Part shown: positions 1-8,381 of the stretch, in pieces
Numbering within the stretch: position 1 is the stretch's first letter
Layout of the letters: each line of letters begins with the position of its first letter
DNA from: Lysobacter changpingensis
GTDB lineage: Bacteria > Pseudomonadota > Gammaproteobacteria > Xanthomonadales > Xanthomonadaceae
Direction of reading: 5' to 3'
DNA length: 64,000 bases
NCBI RefSeq assembly: GCF_017308985.1
Contig: NZ_JADWPE010000002.1
Coordinates: 558,001 to 622,000, forward strand
Translations under genes and position numbers: made by a program
Notes under the pieces: model-generated
Seen by the model: the letters and a program-made list of their open reading frames with translations, nothing else
Database searches by the model: none
What the model was told of the DNA's origin: nothing

Positions 1-252
1 CGTGGCGCGGCCGGTGGTCGTCGCGGCGGCGCCCAGGGTCGAGCGCAGCACGGCGGCATCGCGCCGCGGCGCGGAGCCGTCGCGGTATCGGACGATGTAA
101 CGATCGGTGCCGGCGGGGACGTCGGTGCCGGACAGGTGGACCCGCGCGTCCTGTGCGAGGACGGGCGGGATGCCCGTCAAAGCCGCGAGCGCGGCGAACG
201 AAAGCGCCCACAGGCGCCGGGCGCGCCGGGTGGCGTGCGATTGGAGGGACAT
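1..252 (-). CDS. Subtilisin-family (S8) secreted protease, N-terminal part only
   Basis: The gene runs off the left edge of the window; 84 residues are visible. They form a signal peptide (Arg-rich start, hydrophobic core, cleavage likely at VLA-Q about residue 33) followed by the start of an I9-type inhibitory propeptide (DRYIVRYRDGSA). This matches the same region of the complete S8 protease at 2321-4420 (DRFIVKYRDGSA), so the two are paralogues. The catalytic triad is outside the window, so activity cannot be judged. No purine-rich ribosome site precedes the ATG. It is the third protease in a same-strand series, separated from the metalloprotease by 241 bp. Confidence 0.8.
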   Translation of the reverse strand, partial: MSLQSHATRRARRLWALSFAALAALTGIPPVLAQDARVHLSGTDVPAGTDRYIVRYRDGSAPRRDAAVLRSTLGAAATTTGRAT

Positions 253-377
253 GTTGGAGGTTCCGTTGAGAGCGGGACGCGCGCATGCGCGCGCACCGAT
301 CGTCGACGAGCCTTCGCCACGCCTTCCATGCGAAAGAATCCCGCGCGGCGGCGATGTCCACCGCGGCCCTCCAGGAG

Positions 378-404
378 CCCCTCCCCCGCGTGGCGGGAGA
401 GGGG
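378..404. repeat. CCCCTC...GAGGGG hairpin, possible terminator
   Basis: Inverted repeat with 10-base arms (one mismatch) downstream of the metalloprotease stop on the minus strand. The arms are those of the CCCCTCTCCC/GGGAGAGGGG family also seen at 48391 and 55593. No T-run follows, so it may be a repeat that happens to act as a terminator. The rest of 253-493 shows no gene. Confidence 0.5.
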
Positions 405-493
405 TTCCATTCCGCACGAGGGGGAGGAGGTCGTGCGGGTTCCGCGCCTGCCGGAGCCGATCCGCCGGCCCCGGCTTCATCAGGACGTGTTCG

Positions 494-2104
494 TCAGAAC
501 GTGATCGACCAGCTGTTGATGTAGCCCGTGTCGGCGTTGGCGTTGTCGTTCACGCGCAGCTTCCACGTGCCGTTGAGCGGCTCGCTGGTCAGGTTCTTCG
601 TGTACGTGCCGACGAGGTTGTCGGCGCTGCCGCCACTGCGGTTGCTGATGTTGTAGAGCGTGCCGTCGGGCGCGACGAGGTCCACCTTCAGGTCGCCCCG
701 GTACGTGTGCACGATGTTGACGCTGACCGACGCGTTGCTCGGCGCGTTGCCCGTGCGGCCCGAAACGGTGATCGGGCTGTCGATGGTGGCGTTGTCGTTG
801 ATCGGATAGTCGGTCGCGTTCGTGTAGATCTGCGTGCCGCCACCGGGGGTACCGCCACGGAACGCGGCGATCGTCGCCTTGGTGTTCACCAGCACGCGCT
901 GGTTGTGGCTGGTGGCCGCCGTGCCCATGGCGACACCGCCGTAGGTGACGTCGGGGTTCGACCAGTAGTTCAGGCGCGGGCAGCCGCCGCTGCAGTCGTA
1001 GGCCATGATCGTGCGCCAGGCGTTGTTCGGCGCGCGATAACCGTGGCCGTAGGCGTAGGGCGAGGTGCTCGGGTCGGTCGCGGGATCGTGCCGCGCCGAT
1101 TGCAGGTGGCCGATCTCGTGCGCGAAGGAGTAATAGCCCGTCGCGCAATCCCAGTAAGCGGTCGCGAACGCGGTCGTCGCGCTGGAACCGATGCCCGACG
1201 CGAGGCCGCACGCGGAGCCGTCGTTGCCGATCAGCACGGCGACGTCGGCGGCGGTGCTGTCGCGCAGCGAGTGGATGCTGTCCATGTAGCCGTCGGACGT
1301 GCCGCGGAAACGCGACAGGTCGGTGCTCATGCCCACTTCGCTGTAGGCCACGCTGGTGTAGCCGGCGAGTTGCAGGTTGATGCCGACGTTGGAGTTGACG
1401 TACCCCTGATTCGATTCGGCCACCGCCAGTTGCGCGAGCGCCTGCATGTCGCCGCCGTACGCGGACACCGCCGCGTTGGTCGCGACGACGAGCACGCGGA
1501 TGGTCGCGGTCGGGCCCGGATCGATCGCCAGCGCGCCCACCATTCCCGACGGCGCCTGCATGTCGATCTGCGGCAGGTCGCGGAAGGCGGCGGGATGATC
1601 CGGCGGCATCGCATGTTCGTTGACTTCGATCACCGCGTGGCTGCCATCGGGCAGCGGGCGGATGCGGTACAGCTGCCCGTTCACGCGCACGTTGCCGGTG
1701 ACGCCCTGTCCGCGCCGGACGAGGATCACCGAGTTGTTTCCGTCATGTCGCACTTCACGCGCGGTCATCGTGCGGAACTTCGCGGTCTCGCGCACGTGGC
1801 CGATCCAGGTGAGGCTGCCGTCGGGATTGGCGGTCGCCTGCTCGAGCACGGCCGTGACGTTCTTCAGGCCGAGATCAAGGCCGATTTCAGCGTTCTGCGC
1901 GGCGACCGCATCCGGGTTGGCGCGCAGCGCGCGCAGCGAAGCGGAGGCTGGTTGCGCGGCGAGGCGGCCGGCGGTGGCGGCCGATCCGGCCTGCACCTGC
2001 GCGGGACCGAGGAACAGCGGTTGCGCGGCGAAGGCCGCGCCGGAAACGACGAGTGCGCCGGCCGCGACCAGCAGCCGTGCGCGAAGCGAAGCGTTGCGGT
2101 TCAT
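494..2104 (-). CDS. Secreted zinc metalloprotease with C-terminal P domain
   Basis: 536 residues. A signal peptide ending near AFA is followed by a propeptide-like region, then a metzincin-type catalytic domain with the extended zinc motif HEIGHLQSARHD around residue 330 (HExxH, third ligand His, then Asp), as in reprolysin/M12-like peptidases. Residues from about 424 to the end form a proprotein-convertase P (homo B) domain containing DLKVDLVAPDG and ending SITF. The same domain ends the neighbouring S8 protease. The product should be exported and act on extracellular protein; substrate unknown. It lies 216 bp downstream of the S8 gene, so it is probably separately promoted. The peptidase class is clear; the exact subfamily is inferred from the zinc motif alone. 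Confidence 0.85.
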   Translation of the reverse strand: MNRNASLRARLLVAAGALVVSGAAFAAQPLFLGPAQVQAGSAATAGRLAAQPASASLRALRANPDAVAAQNAEIGLDLGLKNVTAVLEQATANPDGSLTWIGHVRETAKFRTMTAREVRHDGNNSVILVRRGQGVTGNVRVNGQLYRIRPLPDGSHAVIEVNEHAMPPDHPAAFRDLPQIDMQAPSGMVGALAIDPGPTATIRVLVVATNAAVSAYGGDMQALAQLAVAESNQGYVNSNVGINLQLAGYTSVAYSEVGMSTDLSRFRGTSDGYMDSIHSLRDSTAADVAVLIGNDGSACGLASGIGSSATTAFATAYWDCATGYYSFAHEIGHLQSARHDPATDPSTSPYAYGHGYRAPNNAWRTIMAYDCSGGCPRLNYWSNPDVTYGGVAMGTAATSHNQRVLVNTKATIAAFRGGTPGGGTQIYTNATDYPINDNATIDSPITVSGRTGNAPSNASVSVNIVHTYRGDLKVDLVAPDGTLYNISNRSGGSADNLVGTYTKNLTSEPLNGTWKLRVNDNANADTGYINSWSITF

Positions 2105-2216
2105 GGATGCGTTCTCCTGCGTGGAATGGGTGTCCTTTCCCGCGTGATTTCGAGCGGGCGCGGCGGTGCCGATGCGAGTGCGAGCCCCGACACTTCGTCA
2201 CCTCCACCCCCAACCC

Positions 2217-2281
2217 CTCTCCCATGGGGAGAGAGGCTCGAAACCACGCGGCAACCCCGCTCCCGGAAGCCCGGGAGCGGG
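2217..2281. repeat. Two hairpins downstream of the S8 protease
   Basis: Two adjacent perfect inverted repeats. The first, CTCTCCC/GGGAGAG (2217-2233, loop ATG), belongs to the CCCCTCTCCC family. The second, 2256-2281, has an 11-bp stem CCCGCTCCCGG with a four-base loop. Both sit between the S8 stop and the metalloprotease start on the minus strand and could end S8 transcription. Neither has a T-tract. Confidence 0.45.
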
Positions 2282-2320
2282 TGTCGCACATGCCTGGAAC
2301 AGATCAACCGGTGAAGCGGA

Positions 2321-4420
2321 TCAGAACGTGACCGACCAGCTGTTGATGTACCCGGTGTCGCCGCCCGCGTTGTCGTTCACGCGCAGCCTCCACGTGCCGT
2401 TGAGCGGTTCGCTCGACAGGTTGAACGTCACCGTCTTGTTGACGTTGTCCGCGCTGCCACCGCTGCGGTTGTGCACGTTGTAGAGGCTGCCGTCCGGCGC
2501 GACGAGGTCCACCTTCAGGTCGCCCTGATAGGTGTGCACGATGGCGACGGTCACCGACGCATTCGTCGGCGCGTTGCCGCTGCGGCCGGACACCGTGATC
2601 GGGCTGTCGACCGTGGTGTTGTCGCCGATCGCGTAGTCGGTGCCGTTGGTGTAGGTCTGCGTGCCGCCACCGCCGGCGGTGTAGCTGCCGGTGAGGCTCA
2701 GCCCGGAGAACGCCGAATAGCCGCGCACCAGCACGTGGTAGGTGCCCGCCTGCGCGGTGGCGATGTTGCACGTCTCGGCGTTGGTGCTGCCTTCGGAGCG
2801 GCAGTCGTAGCTGGACGTGCTCGGCGCGCTGCCGAACTTCACGTACAGGTCGGCATCGCCGCTGCCGCCGGTGGTGACGAACTTCAACCCGGTGGCGCCC
2901 GCGGGAACGACCAGCGTGTAACGCAGTTCGGTGCCCGCACTGCCCGACAGGCCGGTCACCGGTACGCCGTTGGTGAGCGTGCCGGTCGGCGGCGGCGTGG
3001 TGCCGTTGGCGGCGTCGACCACGGCCTTCGCATTGAGGATGCCCGGACCGATCTGCTGCGACGGCGTGGACGGGAACGCGGTGACGTTCGCCTTGATGAG
3101 CGATTCCACCTGCGCCGGCGTCTTCGGCGTGGTCGCCACCGACTGCAGCAGCGCGACCACGCCCGCCACGTGCGGCGTCGCCATCGAGGTGCCGTTGTAC
3201 GAGGCGTAGGTTTCCGAACCCGGCGTGGTCGAACCGCTGTTGAGCGTGGACAGGATGTTCGAACCGGGCGCCGCGATGTCGATCAGCGAGCCGTAGTTGG
3301 AGAAGCTCGAACGCGCGCCGGTGCTGGTGGTGGAGGCCACCGCGATGACGTTGTTGCAGTTCGCCGGCGAGGCGTTCGACACGTTGGTGTTGTCGTTGCC
3401 GGCGGCGATCACCAGCGTGGTGCCGCGCGAAACGGCGCTGTTGATCGCGCTCTGCGTGGTCGTGCCGCACGCGCCGCTGCCGCCGAGACTGAGGTTGATC
3501 ACCTCGGCCGGGTTCGCGTTGGCGGGCACCCCGCTGACCGTGCCGCCGGAGGCCCAGATGATCGCGTCGGCGATGTCGGAGTCGTAACCACCGCAGGTGC
3601 CCAGCACGCGCACCGGCACGATCTTCGCGCCGTACGCCACGCCGGCCACGCCCTTGGCGTTGTTGGTGACCGCGGCGATCGTGCCGGCCACGTGCGTGCC
3701 ATGCCAGCTCGACGGCTGCGCGGCGTGCGAGAAGCCGCACTGGTTCGCGCTGACCCAGTCGCCCGGATCGCTCGGGTCGCTGTCGCGGCCGTTGCCGTCG
3801 TTCGACACGCTGGTGTCGATGATGAAGTCGTAACCCGGCAGCACGTTCGCCGACAGATCGCTGTGGCTGGTGATGCCGGTGTCGAGCACGGCGACGACCG
3901 AGCCCGCGCCGTTGGTCACGTCCCACGCCTGGTTGGCCTTGATGCCGTAGGTGCCCGAATAGCCCCACTGTTCGGAATAGCGCGTGTCGTTGGGCGTGAG
4001 GTACGCGCGGTTGAGCTTGTCGAGCTCGACGTACTCGACGTCCGGATCGGCCGCGATCTGGCGCATCAGCGATTCGGCTTCGACGCGGTCGAGCTTGCGG
4101 TCGGCGCGCACGACGTCGGCGCCAGTGGCGGTGCGGCGCACGTGCCGCACGCCGAGCGCCTTGCCGCCGGACGCGGCGGCGGCGGTGCTCAACGCGCTCT
4201 GCAACGAGGCGGCATTGGCGCGCTGCGCGCTGCCGTCCCTGTACTTGACGATGAAGCGATCGCTGCCTGCCTGGGCGTCCAGCCCCGAGAGGTTGACACG
4301 CGCCTGCTGCGCGAGCGCCGGCGCGGCGAGCGCGGACGACAGGGCGATGGCGGTGGCGATCGAAAGCGCATGCGCGCGGAAACGACGGGTACGGCTACGT
4401 TCATCCTGGTGCATCGACAT
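2321..4420 (-). CDS. Secreted subtilisin-family serine protease with PPC and P domains
   Basis: 699 residues. Order: signal peptide ending ALA about residue 37, I9 propeptide (to about 130), S8 catalytic domain with Asp in VLDTGI (about 178), His in HGTHVAGT (about 240) and Ser in GTSMATPHVAG (about 411), a PPC beta-sandwich (about 485-580), then a P domain (about 588-699) ending SVTF. The P domain is very close in sequence to that of the adjacent metalloprotease. This is the domain plan of secreted Xanthomonas/Lysobacter proteases; PPC and P domains are normally processed or aid folding and secretion. All catalytic residues are present. An alternative start in the first few codons (MSMHQDE) would not change the signal peptide. 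Confidence 0.92.
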   Translation of the reverse strand: MSMHQDERSRTRRFRAHALSIATAIALSSALAAPALAQQARVNLSGLDAQAGSDRFIVKYRDGSAQRANAASLQSALSTAAAASGGKALGVRHVRRTATGADVVRADRKLDRVEAESLMRQIAADPDVEYVELDKLNRAYLTPNDTRYSEQWGYSGTYGIKANQAWDVTNGAGSVVAVLDTGITSHSDLSANVLPGYDFIIDTSVSNDGNGRDSDPSDPGDWVSANQCGFSHAAQPSSWHGTHVAGTIAAVTNNAKGVAGVAYGAKIVPVRVLGTCGGYDSDIADAIIWASGGTVSGVPANANPAEVINLSLGGSGACGTTTQSAINSAVSRGTTLVIAAGNDNTNVSNASPANCNNVIAVASTTSTGARSSFSNYGSLIDIAAPGSNILSTLNSGSTTPGSETYASYNGTSMATPHVAGVVALLQSVATTPKTPAQVESLIKANVTAFPSTPSQQIGPGILNAKAVVDAANGTTPPPTGTLTNGVPVTGLSGSAGTELRYTLVVPAGATGLKFVTTGGSGDADLYVKFGSAPSTSSYDCRSEGSTNAETCNIATAQAGTYHVLVRGYSAFSGLSLTGSYTAGGGGTQTYTNGTDYAIGDNTTVDSPITVSGRSGNAPTNASVTVAIVHTYQGDLKVDLVAPDGSLYNVHNRSGGSADNVNKTVTFNLSSEPLNGTWRLRVNDNAGGDTGYINSWSVTF

Positions 4421-4851
4421 CTGGTGGAACCCCCGAAGTTGGAACTGCGTGATGGGAAGCCCGGCCTACCGGCGCGCGAGCGCCGTGCGGCCGGCCTTTG
4501 TGCGGCCGCCGCATCGAGGCGATCGGCCGTGCTGCCAGCTGACACCCCCGGTGCCGCAGAACCTGCGACAGCCCGGCATCACGCACTCCGGGGTCCCGGC
4601 GGTCGCCCGCCCCCTGTTCCCGTGACCCCTGCCTGCGCAGCTGTCGGGACTTCCACCCCGCCCGGCCCGGTACCGGAAGGGGTCACGCGTCCGGCTGGAA
4701 TCCGGGGCGCGTTTCAACTCAACGCGACATCTACCCCACGCCCCACCGTTCATCGAAGCGACAGTTAGCGCAAAGTCGAGTTCTGTGGATGGCGTCCCCG
4801 TTCAGCGGCGGTGACACGGTCGATGCGCCCGGTGGACACCACAAACGCGAA
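4421..4851. other. Long gap upstream of the S8 protease
   Basis: About 430 bp with no convincing gene on either strand. It must hold the promoter of the minus-strand protease gene, but I see no clear sigma-70 hexamers and no strong ribosome site. Short ORFs here have the composition of random high-GC sequence. Confidence 0.5.
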
Positions 4852-4870
4852 CGCCCCGCGATGCGGGGCG
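4852..4870 (-). terminator. Terminator-like hairpin after sufT
   Basis: Perfect 8-bp stem CGCCCCGC/GCGGGGCG with a GAT loop, 48 bp past the sufT stop on the minus strand. On that strand it is followed by a T-containing stretch (TTCGCGTTTG). Likely intrinsic terminator of sufT. Confidence 0.6.
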
Positions 4871-4918
4871 CTCTTGCGATGCAGCATGAGGATGGCGTGA
4901 AGGCGCGGTTCGACGCGC

Positions 4919-5473
4919 TCAGAACATCCCGGTTTCCAGCCGCGCCGCCTCGGACATCATCGTGCGGTTCCACGGCGGGTCGAAGACCAGTTCGACGTCG
5001 GCTTCGGCGACGGTCGGGATCATCTCCAGCTTGTCGCGCACGTCGGCGACCAGGATGTCGCCCATGCCGCACGCCGGCGCGGTCAGGGTCATGCGCACCT
5101 CGACGCGGCGGCCGGGTTTTTCCGGATGCGGCAGGATGCGCGCCTCGTACACCAGGCCCAGGTCCACGACGTTGATCGGGATCTCCGGGTCGAAGCAGGT
5201 GCGCAGCTGGCGCCACACCATCTGCTCGACGGCGTCGTCGTCGGCGCCCTCGGGGAGTTCGAGCGGTTCGGGCGGTTCCTTGCCGATGGCGTCGGCGTCG
5301 CGGCCGGCGACGCGGAACAGGTTGCCCTCGACGAAGACGGTGTAGCTGCCGCCCAGGCCCTGGGTGATGTAGCCGACGCTGCCGGCCGGCAAGGTGACCT
5401 GTTCGCCCTGGGGGACCATGACGACGGCGCAATCGCGCTCGAATCGGACGGGTTCGCTGCTGCGGGAATACAT
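4919..5473 (-). CDS. sufT: Putative Fe-S cluster assembly protein SufT
   Basis: 184 residues. The C-terminal half is a MIP18/DUF59 domain with the signature DPEIPINVVDLGLVY and the conserved cysteine in TAPACGMGDIL (about residue 134). The N-terminal 80 residues are the extension typical of the SufT family in proteobacteria. SufT/DUF59 proteins help mature iron-sulfur proteins in the cytoplasm. No other suf gene is in the window, so it stands alone here. It is divergent from the membrane protein at 5651. Confidence 0.85.
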   Translation of the reverse strand: MYSRSSEPVRFERDCAVVMVPQGEQVTLPAGSVGYITQGLGGSYTVFVEGNLFRVAGRDADAIGKEPPEPLELPEGADDDAVEQMVWRQLRTCFDPEIPINVVDLGLVYEARILPHPEKPGRRVEVRMTLTAPACGMGDILVADVRDKLEMIPTVAEADVELVFDPPWNRTMMSEAARLETGMF

Positions 5474-5650
5474 GCCGGGAAGATTGGGGTGCCGGACCCC
5501 GGCACAAGGCCGTGCATTCTACCGGCAGCGCCTTCGCGCGGGCCGTCCGGCGACAGCACGCAGCGTGCCGCGTGCGGCGTCCATGGGTGCGCGCGGTGTC
5601 TCGCGGCCTTGCCGGCTATGCTGTGCGGCCTGCCGTCGCTAGAGCGTTCG

Positions 5651-6070
5651 ATGACCCCAGCCGCCCTGCCCGCCCGCCGCTCCACGTTCTTCTCGTGGTT
5701 GCTGTTGCTGCTGGGCGCCTTCGGTTTCGCCGCGGTCTGGGTGCTCGCGAGCCTCTACACGGGGCGCCAGCTGGGCTGGATGGCGGTGCTCGGCGCACTC
5801 GACATCGCCTGGATGCTGCGCCTGGGCGGCTGGCAACGGGGCCCGGGCCGCATGCTCGCAGGCGTCGGCGCGACCGCCGCCATCGTGATCGCCTCGAACT
5901 GGTTCATCACCGCGACCCAGCTGGGTGCGATGCTGGGGCTGGATCCATGGGATTCGGCGATGCGGCTGGGCTGGCATCACGCGTGGATCCTGGTGTCGCT
6001 GGCGAACCATGCGATGGACGCGGTGTGGATCGGCGTGGGGTTGCTGGTGGCGGCGTGGCTGTCGCGCTGA
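5651..6070 (+). CDS. Small integral membrane protein, function unknown
   Basis: 139 residues with four likely membrane segments (about 13-35, 40-57, 66-86 and 110-136), separated by short loops. I do not recognise a family. The ATG was chosen because the hydrophobic N-terminus begins directly after it; longer upstream frames overlap sufT antisense and look non-coding. Its 3' part (5907-6070) lies antisense to the predicted C-terminal tail of the MocR gene. Confidence 0.65.
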   Translation: MTPAALPARRSTFFSWLLLLLGAFGFAAVWVLASLYTGRQLGWMAVLGALDIAWMLRLGGWQRGPGRMLAGVGATAAIVIASNWFITATQLGAMLGLDPWDSAMRLGWHHAWILVSLANHAMDAVWIGVGLLVAAWLSR

Positions 6071-7535
6071 GGCCGCTTTCGCAGGGCTGCACGCGAGGGG
6101 ACGAGAACTCCTCCAGGCACTGCCCGAACAACGCCACCGCCTGTTCGATCTCTCCCACCGACAATCCGCAATACCCCAGCAGCAGCCCCGCGCGATCCGG
6201 CGGCGACCGGTAATACGGCGCGATCGGATACAGCCCCAGCCCCAGGCTGCGCGCCCGCGCGATGAACGCCTCCCCCTCTTCCGCGCTGCGATCGACCAGC
6301 CACACCAGCAGGTGCATGCCGGCGTGCGAATCGTTGATCTGCAGCCGCCCGCGACTGCATCGGCGCAACCCGTCGAGCAGCGCGTCGCGGCGCTCCTTCA
6401 GCGTCTTCCACGCGCGGCGCAGGTGGCGTTCGAAGCCGCCATCGACGATGAACCGCGCCAGCGCCGCCTGTTCGATGCCGCACGAACCGAAGTCGTCCTG
6501 CCACTTCGCATTGACGAAATCCCCGCGCAGACCGGCGGGCACGACGAGGTAACCCAGCCGCAGCGACGGGAACATCGCCTTGGAGAACGTGCCGACGTAG
6601 ATCACCCGATCGCCTTCGTCGAGCGAGCGCAACGCGGCGAGCGGACGCGCGTCGTAGCGGAATTCGCCGTCGTAGTCGTCCTCCAGGATCCAGCTGCCGT
6701 GCTGTCGCGCGTAATCCAGCAGTTGCAGCCGCCTCGGCAGCGACAGCACCGCGCCGCTCGGGAACTGGTGCGAGGGCGTGACGCAGATCAGCTTGGGCGG
6801 CGTGGCCGGAAGTTCGCCGACCTTCATGCCGTTGTCGTCGACCGCCAGCGTGGTCACTTTCGCGCCGTGGATCTGCAGTGCCTCGCGCATCGCCGAATAG
6901 TGCGGCTCCTCCAGCAGCGCCTCGTCGCCGGGGTCGAGCAGCACGCGCGCGGTGAGCGCGACGGCCTGCTGCGTTCCGTCGACGATCACCACGTCCTGCG
7001 GCTCGGCCTGGATGCCGCGCCGCCGCGCGAGGTAATCGCACACCGCCTCGCGCAACGCGGGCACGCCCTGCGAGGCGGGATAGTTCGGCGAGGTGTACGC
7101 CGCCGCATGCGCGAGTTCGCGCGCCCAGGCGCTGGTCAGCGCCGGGTTCGCCAGCGGCACGCCGTACTGGAAGGCGTAACGCACGCCGGGGATCGCGCGA
7201 CCGGGAATGCGCAGGTGGTCGTGCACGATGCGCGCGCGCCGCGCGAACTGCGATTGCGGCGGCAGCGGCGAATCGACCGCGTGCAGCGGTCGCGCGTTCT
7301 GCAGCGGAGGCGTCACGTAGCTGCCCGAACCGACGCGGCCATCGACGAAGCCTTCCGCGCGCAGTTGTTCGTACGCGGCCAGCACAGTGTTGCGCGAAAG
7401 CCCGAGCTCGCGGGCGAGCTGGCGCGTGGCCGGCAGCCGCGCGCCCTCGCTGACGCGGCCGGCGAAGACCGCGCTCTTCAGCGCCCGGGTCAGTTGCGCA
7501 TGGAGCGGGCCGCGGCCGTCGAGCTGGAGGTGCAT
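5907..7535 (-). CDS. MocR-type transcriptional regulator (GntR HTH fused to aminotransferase fold)
   Basis: 542 residues. The N-terminus is a GntR winged helix (LPATRQLARELGLSRNTV, about 30-60); the rest is a fold-type I PLP-dependent aminotransferase domain with EDDYDGEFRYD and the PLP lysine in TFSKAMFPS (about residue 319). MocR proteins sense PLP or amino-compound effectors and usually act at the divergent gene. Here that gene is the membrane protein at 7657. The folded domain should end near LFGQCLEEF; the remaining roughly 66 residues are Pro/Ser/Ala-rich, and most of them are encoded antisense to the 5651-6070 gene. The start at 7535 (MHLQLDGRGPLH) fits the GntR N-terminus; longer frames enter the operator region. 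Confidence 0.88.
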   Translation of the reverse strand: MHLQLDGRGPLHAQLTRALKSAVFAGRVSEGARLPATRQLARELGLSRNTVLAAYEQLRAEGFVDGRVGSGSYVTPPLQNARPLHAVDSPLPPQSQFARRARIVHDHLRIPGRAIPGVRYAFQYGVPLANPALTSAWARELAHAAAYTSPNYPASQGVPALREAVCDYLARRRGIQAEPQDVVIVDGTQQAVALTARVLLDPGDEALLEEPHYSAMREALQIHGAKVTTLAVDDNGMKVGELPATPPKLICVTPSHQFPSGAVLSLPRRLQLLDYARQHGSWILEDDYDGEFRYDARPLAALRSLDEGDRVIYVGTFSKAMFPSLRLGYLVVPAGLRGDFVNAKWQDDFGSCGIEQAALARFIVDGGFERHLRRAWKTLKERRDALLDGLRRCSRGRLQINDSHAGMHLLVWLVDRSAEEGEAFIARARSLGLGLYPIAPYYRSPPDRAGLLLGYCGLSVGEIEQAVALFGQCLEEFSSPRVQPCESGLSATATPPPATPRRSTPRPSHGSPATPGSTRDASPAASPNPMDPAPASHPAGSR

Positions 7536-7564
7536 GGCCGCTCTCCCTGAAGCGCCAAAAGGCG

Positions 7565-7610
7565 ATTGGCTCCATTCAACCGCCCCCGATTGGCCCTTGC
7601 CAGTGCCAAT
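7565..7610. promoter_or_regulatory. Candidate MocR operator (three ATTGGC half-sites)
   Basis: Between the divergent MocR and membrane-protein genes, ATTGGC occurs at 7565-7570 and 7589-7594, and its complement GCCAAT at 7605-7610. The first two are direct repeats 24 bp apart; the last two form an inverted pair. Direct repeats plus an inverted copy is the arrangement reported for MocR/PdxR operators. The assignment to this regulator is inference from position. Confidence 0.4.
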
Positions 7611-7656
7611 TCGGCGCGGCCTCATAGGGCCATTCGCCCGCCGCCGGAGAGCGCCG

Positions 7657-8175
7657 ATGAAAGCGACCGCCCGCCCCTTCGCCTCGTCCCGCATTCACCC
7701 GGGCCGTTCGCGCCCCGCCCTGTGGGCCTGGATCGCGCTCGGGGGCCTGGCCATCGCCAGCGCGGACATGCTGTTCGCGATGGCCTGGTGGGCGCAGTCA
7801 GGCACCCCGCCGGCGCGGATCCTGCAATCGGTGTGGGCATGGATCGCGGGCCGCGAGGCGGCGTTCGGCGGCGGCGCGATCACCGCGTTCGCCGGCGCGG
7901 CGCTGTACTTCGTGCTGATGTCGGCGATCGTTGCGATCTACCACGCCGCCGCGCGCGAGCACCGCGTCCTGCGCGAACGTCCGCTGCTGCCGGGCGCGCT
8001 GTATGGCGCGGCGTGGTTCGTGCTCCTGCACGTCGTCCTCGTGCCGGTGTTCTCCGCGGCGCCGCCGAAGCGCTTCCTGCCGGACTGGAACCTCGCGTGC
8101 CTGCTTGCGCACGTGGTGCTGATCGGGATTCCTGCGGCGTGGATGGCGCGGCGGTGGTATGGGGGCGTGCGTTGA
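7657..8175 (+). CDS. Small membrane protein, paralogue of 9257-9772
   Basis: 172 residues with about four membrane segments. It shares a conserved pattern with the protein at 9257: a first helix ending in DML(F/Y)A, then an RI(L/F)QSV(W/A) motif, a Gly-rich helix, then (L)GALYG and a P-containing final third (VPVFSAAP / VPLSASPR). The family is not one I can name with confidence. The ATG follows GGAGA at a normal distance. It is divergent from the MocR regulator and separated by 121 bp that hold the repeated half-sites, so it is the likely regulatory target. Confidence 0.75.
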   Translation: MKATARPFASSRIHPGRSRPALWAWIALGGLAIASADMLFAMAWWAQSGTPPARILQSVWAWIAGREAAFGGGAITAFAGAALYFVLMSAIVAIYHAAAREHRVLRERPLLPGALYGAAWFVLLHVVLVPVFSAAPPKRFLPDWNLACLLAHVVLIGIPAAWMARRWYGGVR

Positions 8176-8260
8176 CGCAAGCGCAGCGGTGGCTCCCTCC
8201 CCTTCGAACGTAATCAAACGCCATCGGTTGCGCCCGGTTCGCGCTTGACGGCTCCCCGTC

Positions 8261-8283
8261 CGCTTCGCTTGCCCGGGCTACAA
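8261..8283 (+). repeat. Half copy of the 80-bp palindromic repeat
   Basis: Only the right arm of the repeat described at 16844 is present (GCTTCGCTTGCCCGGGCTAC and on). No matching left arm is seen within 100 bp upstream, so it is a decayed or solo copy. Confidence 0.65.
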
Positions 8284-8381
8284 GAGCGCGGCTTCGGGCG
8301 CGGACGCGGTCCAAATGGCCCCTGCCCACACCTCCGGATTGGTTCTCCAAACGCCACACCAACGCAACTAGCGTGGGGCCA

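Noticed and set aside
107-2314. 735-residue plus-strand frame opposite the metalloprotease
   Set aside because: The zinc motif and P domain are on the minus strand; the plus frame is a low-complexity shadow.
8373-8381. GTG 8373 as start of the AraC regulator
   Set aside because: It is in frame but gives no better ribosome site than ATG 8382, and ATG is preferred; the choice remains uncertain.
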